A DNA stretch of 64,000 bases from Citrobacter gillenii (GTDB lineage Bacteria; Pseudomonadota; Gammaproteobacteria; Enterobacterales; Enterobacteriaceae), in the NCBI RefSeq assembly GCF_013337685.1, contig NZ_SUQN01000005.1:410815-474814 (forward strand), in the 5' to 3' direction. Below the pieces are notes generated by a model, which worked only from the letters and a program-made list of their open reading frames with translations, had not been told where the DNA came from and made no database searches. Made by a program: the position numbers and the translations under genes. Below, one piece after another: positions 48,947 through 58,323 of this stretch (within the stretch, counting starts at the first letter, position 1; every line of letters begins with the position of its first letter).

Positions 48947-49695
48947 TATCTGCCGCACTTAACGTCGATCAGTTGGAGTATGGCTACCGGATGCCGTTGT
49001 TTGCGCCGCTCACGTTCCGCTGTGAGAAAGGCAATATCTGGGCCGTGCTCGGGCGTAACGGTTTGGGGAAGAGCACGTTGCTGGATACGCTGACCGGTAC
49101 GCTGCCGTTGTTGGGTGGAAACATACAAAGTGAGGGGGGAATGGGTATTGTGGCGCAGCATACGCGCTTACCGTTTCCCTACACCGTTAGCGATGTCGTG
49201 CTGATGGGCCGCGCGCAGCATGTAAAGTTATTTGCTCAACCGGGCCAGCAGGATAAAAAGCGGGCGATGCAGGCGCTGGAGCAGCTCAATATTGCGCATC
49301 TTGCGTCCTGTACCTTTTGTTCACTTTCCGGCGGGCAGCAACAGTTGGTAATGATCGCCCGGGCGTTGGTCACGGATTGTCAAACGCTGTTGCTTGATGA
49401 ACCCTGTTCCGCGCTGGATTTAGCCAATCAGCAGGTGGTGCTGCAGCTTATCAGCGATCTGGCGTATCGCCAGGGCTGCAGCATTCTCTTTACAACGCAC
49501 GATCCGCAGCATGCACTACAGATAGCCAGTCATACGCTGCTGTTGTTGCCGCAGGGGAGATGGCTGGCGGGGCCAACTCAGGAGATTGTGACGGAAGATA
49601 ATTTGTTCCAGGCGTACGGTTTACCGCTGCGAAAATTTAGCGTGGACCCGCATCCGACGCCGTTTATCGCGCCGCTGTTTACCATTCATCGTTAA
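48943..49695 (+). CDS. FecE/BtuD-family ABC ATPase
   Basis: ATPase of 250 aa: Walker A GRNGLGKST (about residue 37), Q-loop VAQHTRLPFPYTVSDVVLMGR, signature LSGGQQQLVMIAR, Walker B TLLLDEPCSALD and H-loop FTTHDPQHAL. Completes the FecBCD-type importer; ATGA overlap with the permease. Its 3' end runs 17 nt into the convergent ModA-like gene. Confidence 0.93.
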   Translation: MISAALNVDQLEYGYRMPLFAPLTFRCEKGNIWAVLGRNGLGKSTLLDTLTGTLPLLGGNIQSEGGMGIVAQHTRLPFPYTVSDVVLMGRAQHVKLFAQPGQQDKKRAMQALEQLNIAHLASCTFCSLSGGQQQLVMIARALVTDCQTLLLDEPCSALDLANQQVVLQLISDLAYRQGCSILFTTHDPQHALQIASHTLLLLPQGRWLAGPTQEIVTEDNLFQAYGLPLRKFSVDPHPTPFIAPLFTIHR

Positions 49696-50404
49696 GTGTT
49701 TTAAAACCGGCGCTGGCCAAACATGTTTGTCCGTCGCGCGCGAGGATAAAATCAACCAGCGCTTTGACGTTTTTAGACGCCTCGAGCACCGCCAGCTGGT
49801 ATTCACAGCGAATGTTATGGTCCGTGGGGATCGTTACGCAGCGAATATCGGGCTGCCCGGCAAGTGCTGTTGCATAGTGCGCGTAGCCAATAAACAAATC
49901 CGCCAGGCCCTGGCGAATAATCCACGCGCTGGCCAGTTCGCCATTTGGCACCTTAACCGTGTCACGGCCACCGACAAGGGGAATAGCGCGTTCGCGCAGG
50001 CGCTGTCCAAGGCCGGGTTCGAGCACATCGAGGCTGTCGAATAATGCCCAGGTATAATCCCCGGAAGGGTCACAGCCGGGGGTTGAGGTGCCAATACGCA
50101 GGGTTGGATCTCGCAGTAACTCCAGCCATTCGCCGGTTTTGCGGGTGGTGAGGCTCAGTTGGTTCCAGCAAAAGGTATGCGCGGACAGTGCCCTACCGCT
50201 GGCCAGCAACTGCTGCGGATGTGCACGATTGGCCGAGGCAAATAAGGCACAAGGTTCACCGGCTTCTATACGTTCGCGTAATAATCCGGCCGGGCCGTAT
50301 TCCACACAAACGTCAATTCCGCTTAGAGACGTGAACTGGTTTATCAGCGGGGTAAAGGCCAGCCGTAAACTGCCAGCAGCGAAGAGCGTGATGGGGCATG
50401 ACAT
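49679..50404 (-). CDS. ModA-like binding protein without signal peptide
   Basis: A 241-residue protein of the ModA/WtpA-like extracellular solute-binding family: ITLFAAGSLRLAFTPLINQF, EAGEPCALFASANRAHPQQL, LRIGTSTPGCDPSGDYTWALFDSL. The mature-type sequence begins directly at residue 4, with no signal peptide, so it should be cytosolic or is mis-exported unless a start was missed; upstream in-frame sequence shows none. It has no partner permease of its own and lies tail to tail with the FecBCD-type importer. A cytosolic oxyanion chaperone or sensor is possible. Confidence 0.8.
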   Translation of the reverse strand: MSCPITLFAAGSLRLAFTPLINQFTSLSGIDVCVEYGPAGLLRERIEAGEPCALFASANRAHPQQLLASGRALSAHTFCWNQLSLTTRKTGEWLELLRDPTLRIGTSTPGCDPSGDYTWALFDSLDVLEPGLGQRLRERAIPLVGGRDTVKVPNGELASAWIIRQGLADLFIGYAHYATALAGQPDIRCVTIPTDHNIRCEYQLAVLEASKNVKALVDFILARDGQTCLASAGFKTLNDEW

Positions 50405-50503
50405 AATGTAGCGAGTCCTGAATTCGAGGTCCGAAATGAATGATAGACATCTTAAACGTCATCATATTGTATATGACCAACTATTCGATGCAAATGGCAA
50501 TAA

Positions 50504-51439
50504 TTATCTGGGTAATAATTTTTTTAAGATATTAACAATTGAATTAATGATTAGCTGTACCCGGAAAGGCTGCTGTGTCTTTTTACTGTAAATCACAAAC
50601 AGATCCAGATGGGTGGAGAAGTTATCAGGAAGTGTAGGGACCAGACCGTCGATATCTGTTTCTTTAATGATCAACTCGGGCATAAATAAATAACCAAGAC
50701 CCGCTTTGGCGAGTTCGATTGCGGCATACGAGTTATCGCAGGCAAAATCACCGCTAATGATTATCTTTCTTATTTCTTTATGTGAGTCGTCATTTATATA
50801 CCAGATGTTATGATTGTCTTCCATATGTGAGAAAAAAAGTATACAGGGACTGTGTCCATAATCTTCAATGGAGTGGATCGGATATCTCGCAATCATGTCG
50901 CGGGTGCCATATATATTGGCCGGAATCGATGCGATATTTCGCGCAATAAGTTCGTCATTGTCGGGCAATGAATGCGTAAACAAGATGTCGCAGTCATCAC
51001 TAAAAGGGACGCCAAGGGTAAATTCAGCGTTGCTGAGGTTACTGGTTGTCAGCATTAATTTAATTTCCGGATGCTGCGCTTTCAACCCAGGAATGACGTA
51101 CTTGGAGATAAATAACAGCTGACCGGTAGGGGCATGGATCCTGACAAACCCATCAGACGCCAGCTTATAGGCCATTGTAAACTTCTGGATATCTTCACAT
51201 GACTTCATGTGTTTTTTGACGTAGGGGAGAAGCTCTTCACCGAAACGGGTCAATTTTATCGGCCGACAAGAGCGATCGAACACGGAGAATCCAAAACGGT
51301 CCTCCAGTTGTTGTAAGGTTCTACTGATATTGGGTTGCGCAATTTTTAGCGTTTCCGCAGCCAGACTCAAACTACGGGTACACGAAAGTTCATAAAGGAT
51401 ACGGAGTTCGTTATCGTTAAAGCTGATTTTCTGGACCAC
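50504..51439 (-). CDS. LysR-family regulator
   Basis: A 311-residue LysR-type regulator: N-terminal helix-turn-helix (LRILYELSCTRSLSLAAETLKIAQPNISRTLQQLEDRFGFSVFDR) and a substrate domain with two periplasmic-type lobes. The coding sequence is clearly richer in A/T than the neighbours, hinting at later acquisition. It lies between the ModA-like gene and the adhesin locus, reading away from the adhesin. Target unknown; either neighbour could be regulated. Confidence 0.88.
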   Translation of the reverse strand: MVQKISFNDNELRILYELSCTRSLSLAAETLKIAQPNISRTLQQLEDRFGFSVFDRSCRPIKLTRFGEELLPYVKKHMKSCEDIQKFTMAYKLASDGFVRIHAPTGQLLFISKYVIPGLKAQHPEIKLMLTTSNLSNAEFTLGVPFSDDCDILFTHSLPDNDELIARNIASIPANIYGTRDMIARYPIHSIEDYGHSPCILFFSHMEDNHNIWYINDDSHKEIRKIIISGDFACDNSYAAIELAKAGLGYLFMPELIIKETDIDGLVPTLPDNFSTHLDLFVIYSKKTQQPFRVQLIINSIVNILKKLLPR

Positions 51440-51984
51440 TGAGACCTCAGATATGCCTTGTGAATATTATCTGTATACATTCCCGCACGGCTTCGGCCAG
51501 TGTCTTTTGAAATTGAATGTATACAGTCCAGCCAACAAAAATAGCGCAGGCATGTTACGTGAACATACCTTTTAAACGGTTGCACAATAATATTTTAACC
51601 AATTCTTATCCATTAAAAGATAGCATGGTTTGTGTAAGAAAACAAAAAAGCAAAATGCGAAAATTACAATGAATAACCGTGTTGTTACGGGGTTAATGAC
51701 TATTTTGATAATGGGTGGGCGGTAGATAAAGCCTGTTTCTACCCATTTTAAGGTTACTGCAGGAGTGTAGGTAACGCATTATATCTATTACGCATAATGT
51801 TATGCGCATTGTTTGCGAGACGCATGAGGTGAATCTGACTAGAATACCGCGCAAATTTATGGTCACAGTCTGGATTCAGGGGTAACGAGTTAATACTTAA
51901 GCGGATTTTACTGAATGAATAACGTTTTATTCACTTTTATTACAAATTAAACCCTGAGCCCTCTGTAAAAGTCGCACACTTATT
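51440..51984. other. Intergenic control region upstream of the inverse autotransporter
   Basis: About 545 nt, AT-rich, without a supportable gene. It holds the divergent promoters of the LysR gene and the adhesin locus. CGCATAA-TG-TTATGCG at 51791-51806 is an exact 16-nt palindrome and is listed separately. Confidence 0.6.
51791..51806. promoter_or_regulatory. Perfect palindrome before the adhesin locus
   Basis: CGCATAATGTTATGCG is a 7-2-7 palindrome about 180 nt before the adhesin start. The core ATAATGTTAT is loosely like half of a Zur box; the related Salmonella zirTS genes are zinc-regulated, but the match is too weak to name the regulator. Confidence 0.4.
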
Positions 51985-54900
51985 ATGATCGAAAGAACTG
52001 CATGGCTTTGCCTGATTGTACACCTGTCGATCATTACGACGCCGGTACTGGCAACAATAACAAGCGAACCTCAATCGTCGCAATGGCAAAGCGAATTACT
52101 TGCACGACCTTCTGTCGTATATGTGCTTCAGGCCGAAGAAACGACGGATTCCGTTGCCGAACGCTTAGGTCTGACAACCACCCAACTGCGCTATTTCAAC
52201 CAATTCAGAACATTTAACAAACCGTTTGAACAATTAGGTCAGGGTGATGAGCTTGATATTCCGGCCCCAGCCTCCGGTGGGAATAAGGCGGCAGGCGCGA
52301 GTGACAAGCTACACCAGGAACAGGAAAACGACGCCGGGGTTAAACGCCTTGCCAGCGGTGCTTCGGGCTTGGCGAATATTCTGGAAAACGGCGATGCGGC
52401 ACAAGCGGCCAGCGGTCTGGTCCGTTCGGAAATTAACAGTAAAGCGAATGAAACAGTCACTGGCTGGTTAGGGCAGTTTGGCACGGTACGGGCGCAGTTG
52501 AATGTCGGCGAACAGTTTTCCCTTGATGACAGCAGCGTAGATTGGCTGGTGCCGGTATATGAAACACAGACGAATGTCTTATTCACCCAACTGGGTTATC
52601 AGAATCAGGACGACCGTAATACGCTGAACGTTGGCGTGGGCGTACGTCATTTCAGCCATGACTGGATGCTGGGATTTAATACCTTTTATGACGCCGATTT
52701 GAGTGGCGATCATCGTCGCCTTGGCGTTGGGGCTGAACTGTGGCGCGACTATTTTCAACTTGCTACCAACGGGTATTTCAGACTGTCTGACTGGAAGGCC
52801 TCGAAAGACGTGGAAAATTATGATGAACGCCCGGCGAACGGTTTTGATGTCAGAGTGCAAGGTTGGTTGCCTGACTATCCGCACCTTGGCGGCAAGTTTA
52901 TCTATGAGCAGTATTTTGGCGATGAGGTCGGGCTGTCTGGCGAAGACGAACGTGAGAAAAATGCCTGGGCCTTCACGACCGGTATCACCTGGACGCCGTT
53001 CCCACTGATGACGCTGGGTATTGAGCAGAGTATGGAAAAGGGTGATGAGCGAGACACCAGCGTGCAAATGGAGCTGGCGTGGCGACCGGGTGAAACCCTG
53101 GAATCTCAACTTTCGCCTGATGAAGTGGCCTCTCTGCGCGAGCTGGAAGGTAGCCGCTACAGCCTGGTTGATCGAAATAATGTCATCACTCTGGAATATC
53201 AGGCACAGGATCTTGTGCAGTTGACGCTTTCTGAAGAGGCGATTCAGGACGCTGAATATACGGTGCATACGATTTCGACCGATGTCACGAGTGAATACCC
53301 GCTGGCGCAGGTCACCTGGGATAACGCGGCCTTTCTGGCGGCTGGCGGAGAGTTTCGCGAGCTGAGCGTGAATATGTTTTCACTGACATTGCCTCCTTAC
53401 CAACGCTCTCCATCCTCAGACGGGACGGCAAACCAGTATCGCGTCGTTGCGATGGCAGAGGATACCGAAGGGAATACCAGTAATGCCCAGACCTTGCTGA
53501 TTGAGGTTCTACCCGTAAATCTGGCGTTTGGCGATGCGTTACAGGTCACCGGTAACGGTGCGCCCGCTGATGGTAAAACGCCGGTTACTGTGACCGCAAC
53601 CCTGGTCGATGATGACGGCAAACCGGTTAGCGGAAAAAATATCACCATGGGAATGACATTCGCCGACGGCAGTATCACCGCTGAGGATGTGATGAGCGAT
53701 GCGGCTGGGCGGGCGATGTACAGCGTGGTCTCTCACGTTGCGGGTCAGGCAACGGCGACGGCCAGGGTGCATGAACTGAGCCAGAGCGCGAAAGTATTGT
53801 ATAGCCAGGCGAATTCGGGTGTCGATGAAATGTACTCGGCGTTGCTGGTGAACCCGGCGGTGATTCGGGCCGATGGCGAAGATGTTGCTGAAATGACCTA
53901 CAAAGCCAATAACAGCGAGGGCGAGCCGGTAACGGGCCTCGAGAACGTGTCGTTTCAGGTGTCCGGTGTGCCCAATACCACCTCCACAGTAGTGCGTGAA
54001 GTCGCGCCGGGTATCTATCGTGCAAAGTTGAGCGGTATTCATGCCGGGAAAGGCGTGGTGCAGGTTATGCAGGGAAATGTCGTGGCGAAGACCTTGCGCC
54101 GTCCGGTTACCCTCATCTCCACCGGTAACCCTGTCGACCCGCAGCAATCTTCTTTAAATGCGACGCCGGGAAGAATATCCGCCAATGGTAACGCGGAATC
54201 GACTCTGGTTCTGCAGCTAACCGACAGCAGCGGGAACCCACTGAAAGAAAAAAACGTCCGATTTACCAGTAGCCTCGCCGGAACGACGATCGGCAACGTC
54301 ACTAACCGGGAGGATGGTACGTATACCGCCACATTGACGGGTACCGCAACCGGAAACGCAAAAATAAGGACGCATGTTAACGGGTTTCTGACCACTATCG
54401 CGCCGACGGTGGTCAAGCTGGTACGTGATGACAATTCGGTCAGTCTTGAGGCTGTGGTGGTGCTTGACGATCATGCGCTGGCGGATGGTGTAGATGAGAA
54501 TGTCATCAAAGTCACCACCTTTAACGCGGATGGGACGCCTGCTGCGGGTGAAACCGTACGACTGTACGCGAACAATCATGCGGATATTCCCCCAGCAGCC
54601 ACCACCGATGCTAACGGTGAGGTCTCGGTGTCGTTGACCAGTCGGGTCGCGGGTGAGGTCACGGTGATTGTTGAACTTAACGGCAGCACAGAGGAAGTTG
54701 AAACGAGTTTTGCCGTTGATGATGACAGCCTGGATCCAGCGAAATCTCAACTGAATGTCGTCCCTGAACGTATTGAAGCGAATGGCAATGCTGAATCATT
54801 TATTCACTTTTTATTAAGGGATCAGCAGGGCAACCCGGTTACCGGGCAAAAAGTGACCTTCACCAGTCCTCTGGAGGGCACGACTATCAGTCAGGCTAAG

Positions 54901-55869
54901 GATAACCATAACGGCCTGTATAAAGCGTCGTTATCTGGCGTAACAGCGGGCGTGGCCGAGATTTCTGTCAACGTGAATGACCACCACTTTGCGGTTACTC
55001 CAGTGAGCGTTACGCTCACGCCAAAAATGGGTGAGGCCGGGCAGGGCGTCACGCAGGTGGTGGCAGACAATGCGCCGGCCAATGGCAGATCGGCGAATCA
55101 GGTGAAGGTCACCATACACCATGCGGATGGGCGTCCGGCCAGCGCGCAGGCGGTGCGATTCGTGGCGACTAACGGGGCGGCAGTACCCACCTCGGTGATG
55201 ACTAATAGCGAAGGCGAAGCAATGGCCATGGTGACCAACCGCATCGCCGGAAAATCCGTGGTGTCGGTGATGTTAAACGGATATGTCCAGCAGGCTGAAC
55301 TCACCTTTCTGTCTGATGAAGGCAGCGCCACCATTTTCCCTGGCGACCTGCGCATCATAGCGGACAACGCATTAGCTAACGGCACTGCTGAAAATAAAGT
55401 CAGCGCGACCGTCAGGGATGCGTTTGGTAATCCTGTGGCTGGGCAGCAGGTGAAATTTAAGGCCAGCCACGGCGTACGTGCTTCTGCACAGGGTGTGACT
55501 GATGCGAACGGCGTGATAACAGCGACCCTGACGAGCACTGCTGCGGGACGCAGCGAGGTTGTGGCGCTAATTAATCGTCGCGGCGAGCACGTGTCGGTTA
55601 ATTTTGCCCCCTTTGCATCATCGGTGAAAGTGCTACGCAATGGGCATGCGCTGACCACCCATCCGCAGGTGGGCGACCGTTTATCCGCTGTCGTCATGTG
55701 CGGTGAAATTGTCTGCGAAGAGCAGCCAGAACATTTTCAGTGGCAGGGGGAAACCGCTGCAGGCAGTAACCAGTTCACCGCGATTCCACAGGCGACGGGC
55801 CGTATCTATGTTGTGTCTGGCGAATGGCAAAAACGTGCTTTGCGCGTGGAAACACAAGAATCACCCTGA
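51985..55869 (+). CDS. Intimin/invasin-type inverse autotransporter adhesin
   Basis: Outer-membrane adhesin of 1294 aa. A signal peptide (residues 1-23, ending PVLA), a LysM-like periplasmic domain (about 44-95), the inverse-autotransporter beta-barrel (about 120-400: VGVGVRHFSHDWMLGFNTFYD, GVGAELWRDYFQLATNGYFRLSDW) and a linker lead into about seven Ig-like Big-1 domains (about 505-1205), with repeated signatures such as ADGxxxNxVKVT and GEVSVSLTSRVAG. A distinct C-terminal domain (about 1206-1294) has two cysteines (MCGEIVCEE). Gene order and partners recall Salmonella ZirT, with a much longer passenger. No strong ribosome site is visible. Confidence 0.92.
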   Translation: MIERTAWLCLIVHLSIITTPVLATITSEPQSSQWQSELLARPSVVYVLQAEETTDSVAERLGLTTTQLRYFNQFRTFNKPFEQLGQGDELDIPAPASGGNKAAGASDKLHQEQENDAGVKRLASGASGLANILENGDAAQAASGLVRSEINSKANETVTGWLGQFGTVRAQLNVGEQFSLDDSSVDWLVPVYETQTNVLFTQLGYQNQDDRNTLNVGVGVRHFSHDWMLGFNTFYDADLSGDHRRLGVGAELWRDYFQLATNGYFRLSDWKASKDVENYDERPANGFDVRVQGWLPDYPHLGGKFIYEQYFGDEVGLSGEDEREKNAWAFTTGITWTPFPLMTLGIEQSMEKGDERDTSVQMELAWRPGETLESQLSPDEVASLRELEGSRYSLVDRNNVITLEYQAQDLVQLTLSEEAIQDAEYTVHTISTDVTSEYPLAQVTWDNAAFLAAGGEFRELSVNMFSLTLPPYQRSPSSDGTANQYRVVAMAEDTEGNTSNAQTLLIEVLPVNLAFGDALQVTGNGAPADGKTPVTVTATLVDDDGKPVSGKNITMGMTFADGSITAEDVMSDAAGRAMYSVVSHVAGQATATARVHELSQSAKVLYSQANSGVDEMYSALLVNPAVIRADGEDVAEMTYKANNSEGEPVTGLENVSFQVSGVPNTTSTVVREVAPGIYRAKLSGIHAGKGVVQVMQGNVVAKTLRRPVTLISTGNPVDPQQSSLNATPGRISANGNAESTLVLQLTDSSGNPLKEKNVRFTSSLAGTTIGNVTNREDGTYTATLTGTATGNAKIRTHVNGFLTTIAPTVVKLVRDDNSVSLEAVVVLDDHALADGVDENVIKVTTFNADGTPAAGETVRLYANNHADIPPAATTDANGEVSVSLTSRVAGEVTVIVELNGSTEEVETSFAVDDDSLDPAKSQLNVVPERIEANGNAESFIHFLLRDQQGNPVTGQKVTFTSPLEGTTISQAKDNHNGLYKASLSGVTAGVAEISVNVNDHHFAVTPVSVTLTPKMGEAGQGVTQVVADNAPANGRSANQVKVTIHHADGRPASAQAVRFVATNGAAVPTSVMTNSEGEAMAMVTNRIAGKSVVSVMLNGYVQQAELTFLSDEGSATIFPGDLRIIADNALANGTAENKVSATVRDAFGNPVAGQQVKFKASHGVRASAQGVTDANGVITATLTSTAAGRSEVVALINRRGEHVSVNFAPFASSVKVLRNGHALTTHPQVGDRLSAVVMCGEIVCEEQPEHFQWQGETAAGSNQFTAIPQATGRIYVVSGEWQKRALRVETQESP

Positions 55870-55923
55870 AACCCGTAATTTCCCGGCTGACGCCTTAATC
55901 CCTTTTTATTATTGAGTACGCAA

Positions 55924-56586
55924 ATGAAACGCAAAAACTTTACCTTAACCGCCAGTAGCGCGATGTTAATCCTGTCATTTCCCGCCCTGGCCGTCTTGTC
56001 CGATCCAACCGATACCGTAAAAGGACGCGTGCCGGTTATCACTCAGAGCACGATTGTTTCTGCTGATACCAACAGCAACGGCGTCTTCGACATTGGCGAT
56101 GTGATTTCCATCAGCCAGCAAGGCGCGTTCAGCGACCCGGACGGGGATGCAGAATCGCAAAGAACCTTTCAGTGGCAGGCGGATGGGGCAGATATTTCGG
56201 GCGCCACCAGTGATACCTACACCGTGACGGCGAGTGATTTAGGCAAAAAGATCACCGTGTTGGTTACGCCGCATACTGACCCAACGATAACCGATCCGGA
56301 TACCGGTATCGCAGTTGCGTCAAATGAGCTGTCAGCGGCTTCTGCATCGACGCCGATCGCCGTACAGATTGATGGCGCAGTGAATGGCTTCCCGCAGGTT
56401 GATACTGAACTTAGCGCCGTCGTACAACTGGCTGACGGCAGCGCCGGTGATGCTGGCACCTATCAGTGGAAGATTGAGACCGCGATTGGTTCTGGCGTAT
56501 ACCAAAATATTCCAGGTGCGAACGGTAAGACTTACAAACCGGTAGCCGGGGATCAGAAACGTAAGATACAGATCGAGGTGAATTAA
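55924..56586 (+). CDS. ZirS/SinI-like secreted Ig-domain protein
   Basis: A 220-residue exported protein. ATG 55924 (MKRKNFTLTASSAMLILSFPALA) gives a clean signal peptide; an in-frame TTG at 55912 is less likely. Two Ig-like units follow: the first begins DTVKGRVPV and has FQWQADGADISGATSDTYTV; the second has PQVDTELSAVV...YQWKIETAIGSG...QKRKIQIEV. The second closely resembles the C-terminal domain of the preceding adhesin. In Salmonella, ZirS is exported through the barrel protein ZirT; a similar dependence is inferred here. Confidence 0.78.
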   Translation: MKRKNFTLTASSAMLILSFPALAVLSDPTDTVKGRVPVITQSTIVSADTNSNGVFDIGDVISISQQGAFSDPDGDAESQRTFQWQADGADISGATSDTYTVTASDLGKKITVLVTPHTDPTITDPDTGIAVASNELSAASASTPIAVQIDGAVNGFPQVDTELSAVVQLADGSAGDAGTYQWKIETAIGSGVYQNIPGANGKTYKPVAGDQKRKIQIEVN

Positions 56587-56661
56587 TGTCACCCATTGTG
56601 CAGCAGCGAAGTGTTCAAGCGCTGCTGCGTATAATCGCCGTTCATTCGGATTGCCAGAGCT

Positions 56662-58323
56662 ATGAAGCTGAATAGTGTCGCGCTCACTCTGCGCAGCGCC
56701 GCGGGTGTGCTGGTTGTTTTTGTCGCCACGGAAGCCCTGGCGGTGACAGCACAGACCGAGACGGTAAAAGGACGCCCGCCCGTGGCCGGTCAACTGCAGG
56801 TGATTAACACCTCTGCGCCGGGATTAAATCCGGCTCAGGGAGATACGCTGGAGATTGCGTATCAATTTCACGATCCTGATGGTTTGCAGGAAAGTACCTC
56901 AGAGACCCTGTTTCGCTGGTTGGCCGACGAGCAGGTAATCTCAGGGGCGAATGAGCGTCTTTACACGCCTGGCCCCGCGCAGAATAAACGCTACCTGACG
57001 GTTAAGGTGTTGCCGGTTGAGATTGAACCTTCCGATCCCGACCGACCGGATGCGCCTTTTGTCAGCCCAAACGCGAACGCGCCGGTGCTACCCGCGCGAG
57101 CAGACTTGTCGGCCGCGTTTCATTATGCTTCGCCAGCGCTGCGCTGGGGGGATGCGTATATGCACTGTGCGAACAACGGCATGCGTTTACCAGATGAGGG
57201 CGATCTGCAGGATATGTTTGTGACCTACACTAGGGCAAATCGTGTGGGGCAAGATTCTAAAGGCGATTTACGGCATACCTATGGCATTGCTGGACGTAAC
57301 GCTATCTGGACGACACGCGCGCTCAATGATACGCACCATGCGGTGATTAATGCTTTTACCGATGGGCGTAGTAGCGCGGCGGCAAACGCCAGCAGACAGA
57401 CAGTGGTGTGCGCGCAAACCGGTATACCTGACATGCTCCCGGCGATCGTCAATTTAGCGATACCGGCGCCCCGCGAAGGGGAAGATGTCACACTTTCCTA
57501 TCTTTATCAGGGGAATGAGACGATTCCCGACCGGTCGCGTTTTCAGTGGTTTCGTGCGGATAACGCCGCAGGAACGGCCAGAAAAACGGCAATTCCAGGC
57601 GCGGTTGAAAAAAGTTATACCCCCGTTGCAGAGGATGTAAATCGCTATCTGGTGGTGGAAGCCACGCCAGCAAGCTATGACACGGTAATGGGGACAATGG
57701 TCAGTACGGTCAGCGAGCAAGTGGCACCAGGCGGCAGCAACGTCCTCCCTGGGAACACGACTATTCACGTCAATGGTGCCACGTTTGATACCGACAGCGG
57801 TTTTCCTCGCAGCGGATTGGTTGGTGCCAGTTTCCAGTTGCGCATGAATGGCAATGCTGCCAGCAACCGGGAGTATTCCTGGCATGACGATCGTTCGTGG
57901 TTAAGCGTGGATGATAAGGGTGTGGTGACGTTTAACCGTCGGCCTGAAGGCGCAGAGAAAACTGCCACCATTACCATACGGTCGAAAAATGACGGTGGGT
58001 CTTATGCTTATACCTTCACGGTCACGAAGTGGTTAATCACTGACGGCAATCCAACAGGATTTAATAATGACTGGTGTGGTAAACAAGATGATGGCTATCG
58101 TCGGCCGACTGCAGAGGAATCGACCCGCAACGGCGAGCGAGCGGCTTCAACCGGACGCTGGTGGAGCGAGTGGGGGCCGTTGTACAACTTTGGTGGCAAC
58201 TGGGTCAACGCACCTTACTGGATAGATGAACTGGGCAGTAAAAATACGTTGAATATGAGTAACGGGATAGTGACGAATACCAGGAAAAGCAGTCACGTGG
58301 TCTGTATAGCGGATGTGAATTAA
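56662..58323 (+). CDS. RatB/ZirU-like exoprotein with lectin-like cassettes
   Basis: A 553-residue exported protein. Signal peptide ends near EALA (residue 27); the mature N-terminus TETVKGRPPVAG and the Ig-like unit FRWLADEQVISGANERLYTP parallel the previous protein. Two C-type-lectin-like cassettes are visible: about residues 160-255 (CANNGMRLPDEGDLQDMF ... VVCAQ) and 470-553 (DWCGKQDDGYRRPTAEES ... HVVCIADVN), each opened and closed by a cysteine, with a further Ig-like unit (FQWFRADNAAGTARK) between. Third gene of the adhesin locus, 75 nt after the second. Confidence 0.8.
   Translation: MKLNSVALTLRSAAGVLVVFVATEALAVTAQTETVKGRPPVAGQLQVINTSAPGLNPAQGDTLEIAYQFHDPDGLQESTSETLFRWLADEQVISGANERLYTPGPAQNKRYLTVKVLPVEIEPSDPDRPDAPFVSPNANAPVLPARADLSAAFHYASPALRWGDAYMHCANNGMRLPDEGDLQDMFVTYTRANRVGQDSKGDLRHTYGIAGRNAIWTTRALNDTHHAVINAFTDGRSSAAANASRQTVVCAQTGIPDMLPAIVNLAIPAPREGEDVTLSYLYQGNETIPDRSRFQWFRADNAAGTARKTAIPGAVEKSYTPVAEDVNRYLVVEATPASYDTVMGTMVSTVSEQVAPGGSNVLPGNTTIHVNGATFDTDSGFPRSGLVGASFQLRMNGNAASNREYSWHDDRSWLSVDDKGVVTFNRRPEGAEKTATITIRSKNDGGSYAYTFTVTKWLITDGNPTGFNNDWCGKQDDGYRRPTAEESTRNGERAASTGRWWSEWGPLYNFGGNWVNAPYWIDELGSKNTLNMSNGIVTNTRKSSHVVCIADVN

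Noticed and set aside
50458..50477. Inverted repeat GTCAT-N10-ATGAC upstream of the ModA-like gene as a ModE site
   Set aside because: Spacing and half-sites do not match the CG-TATATA layout seen at 46850 and 18619.
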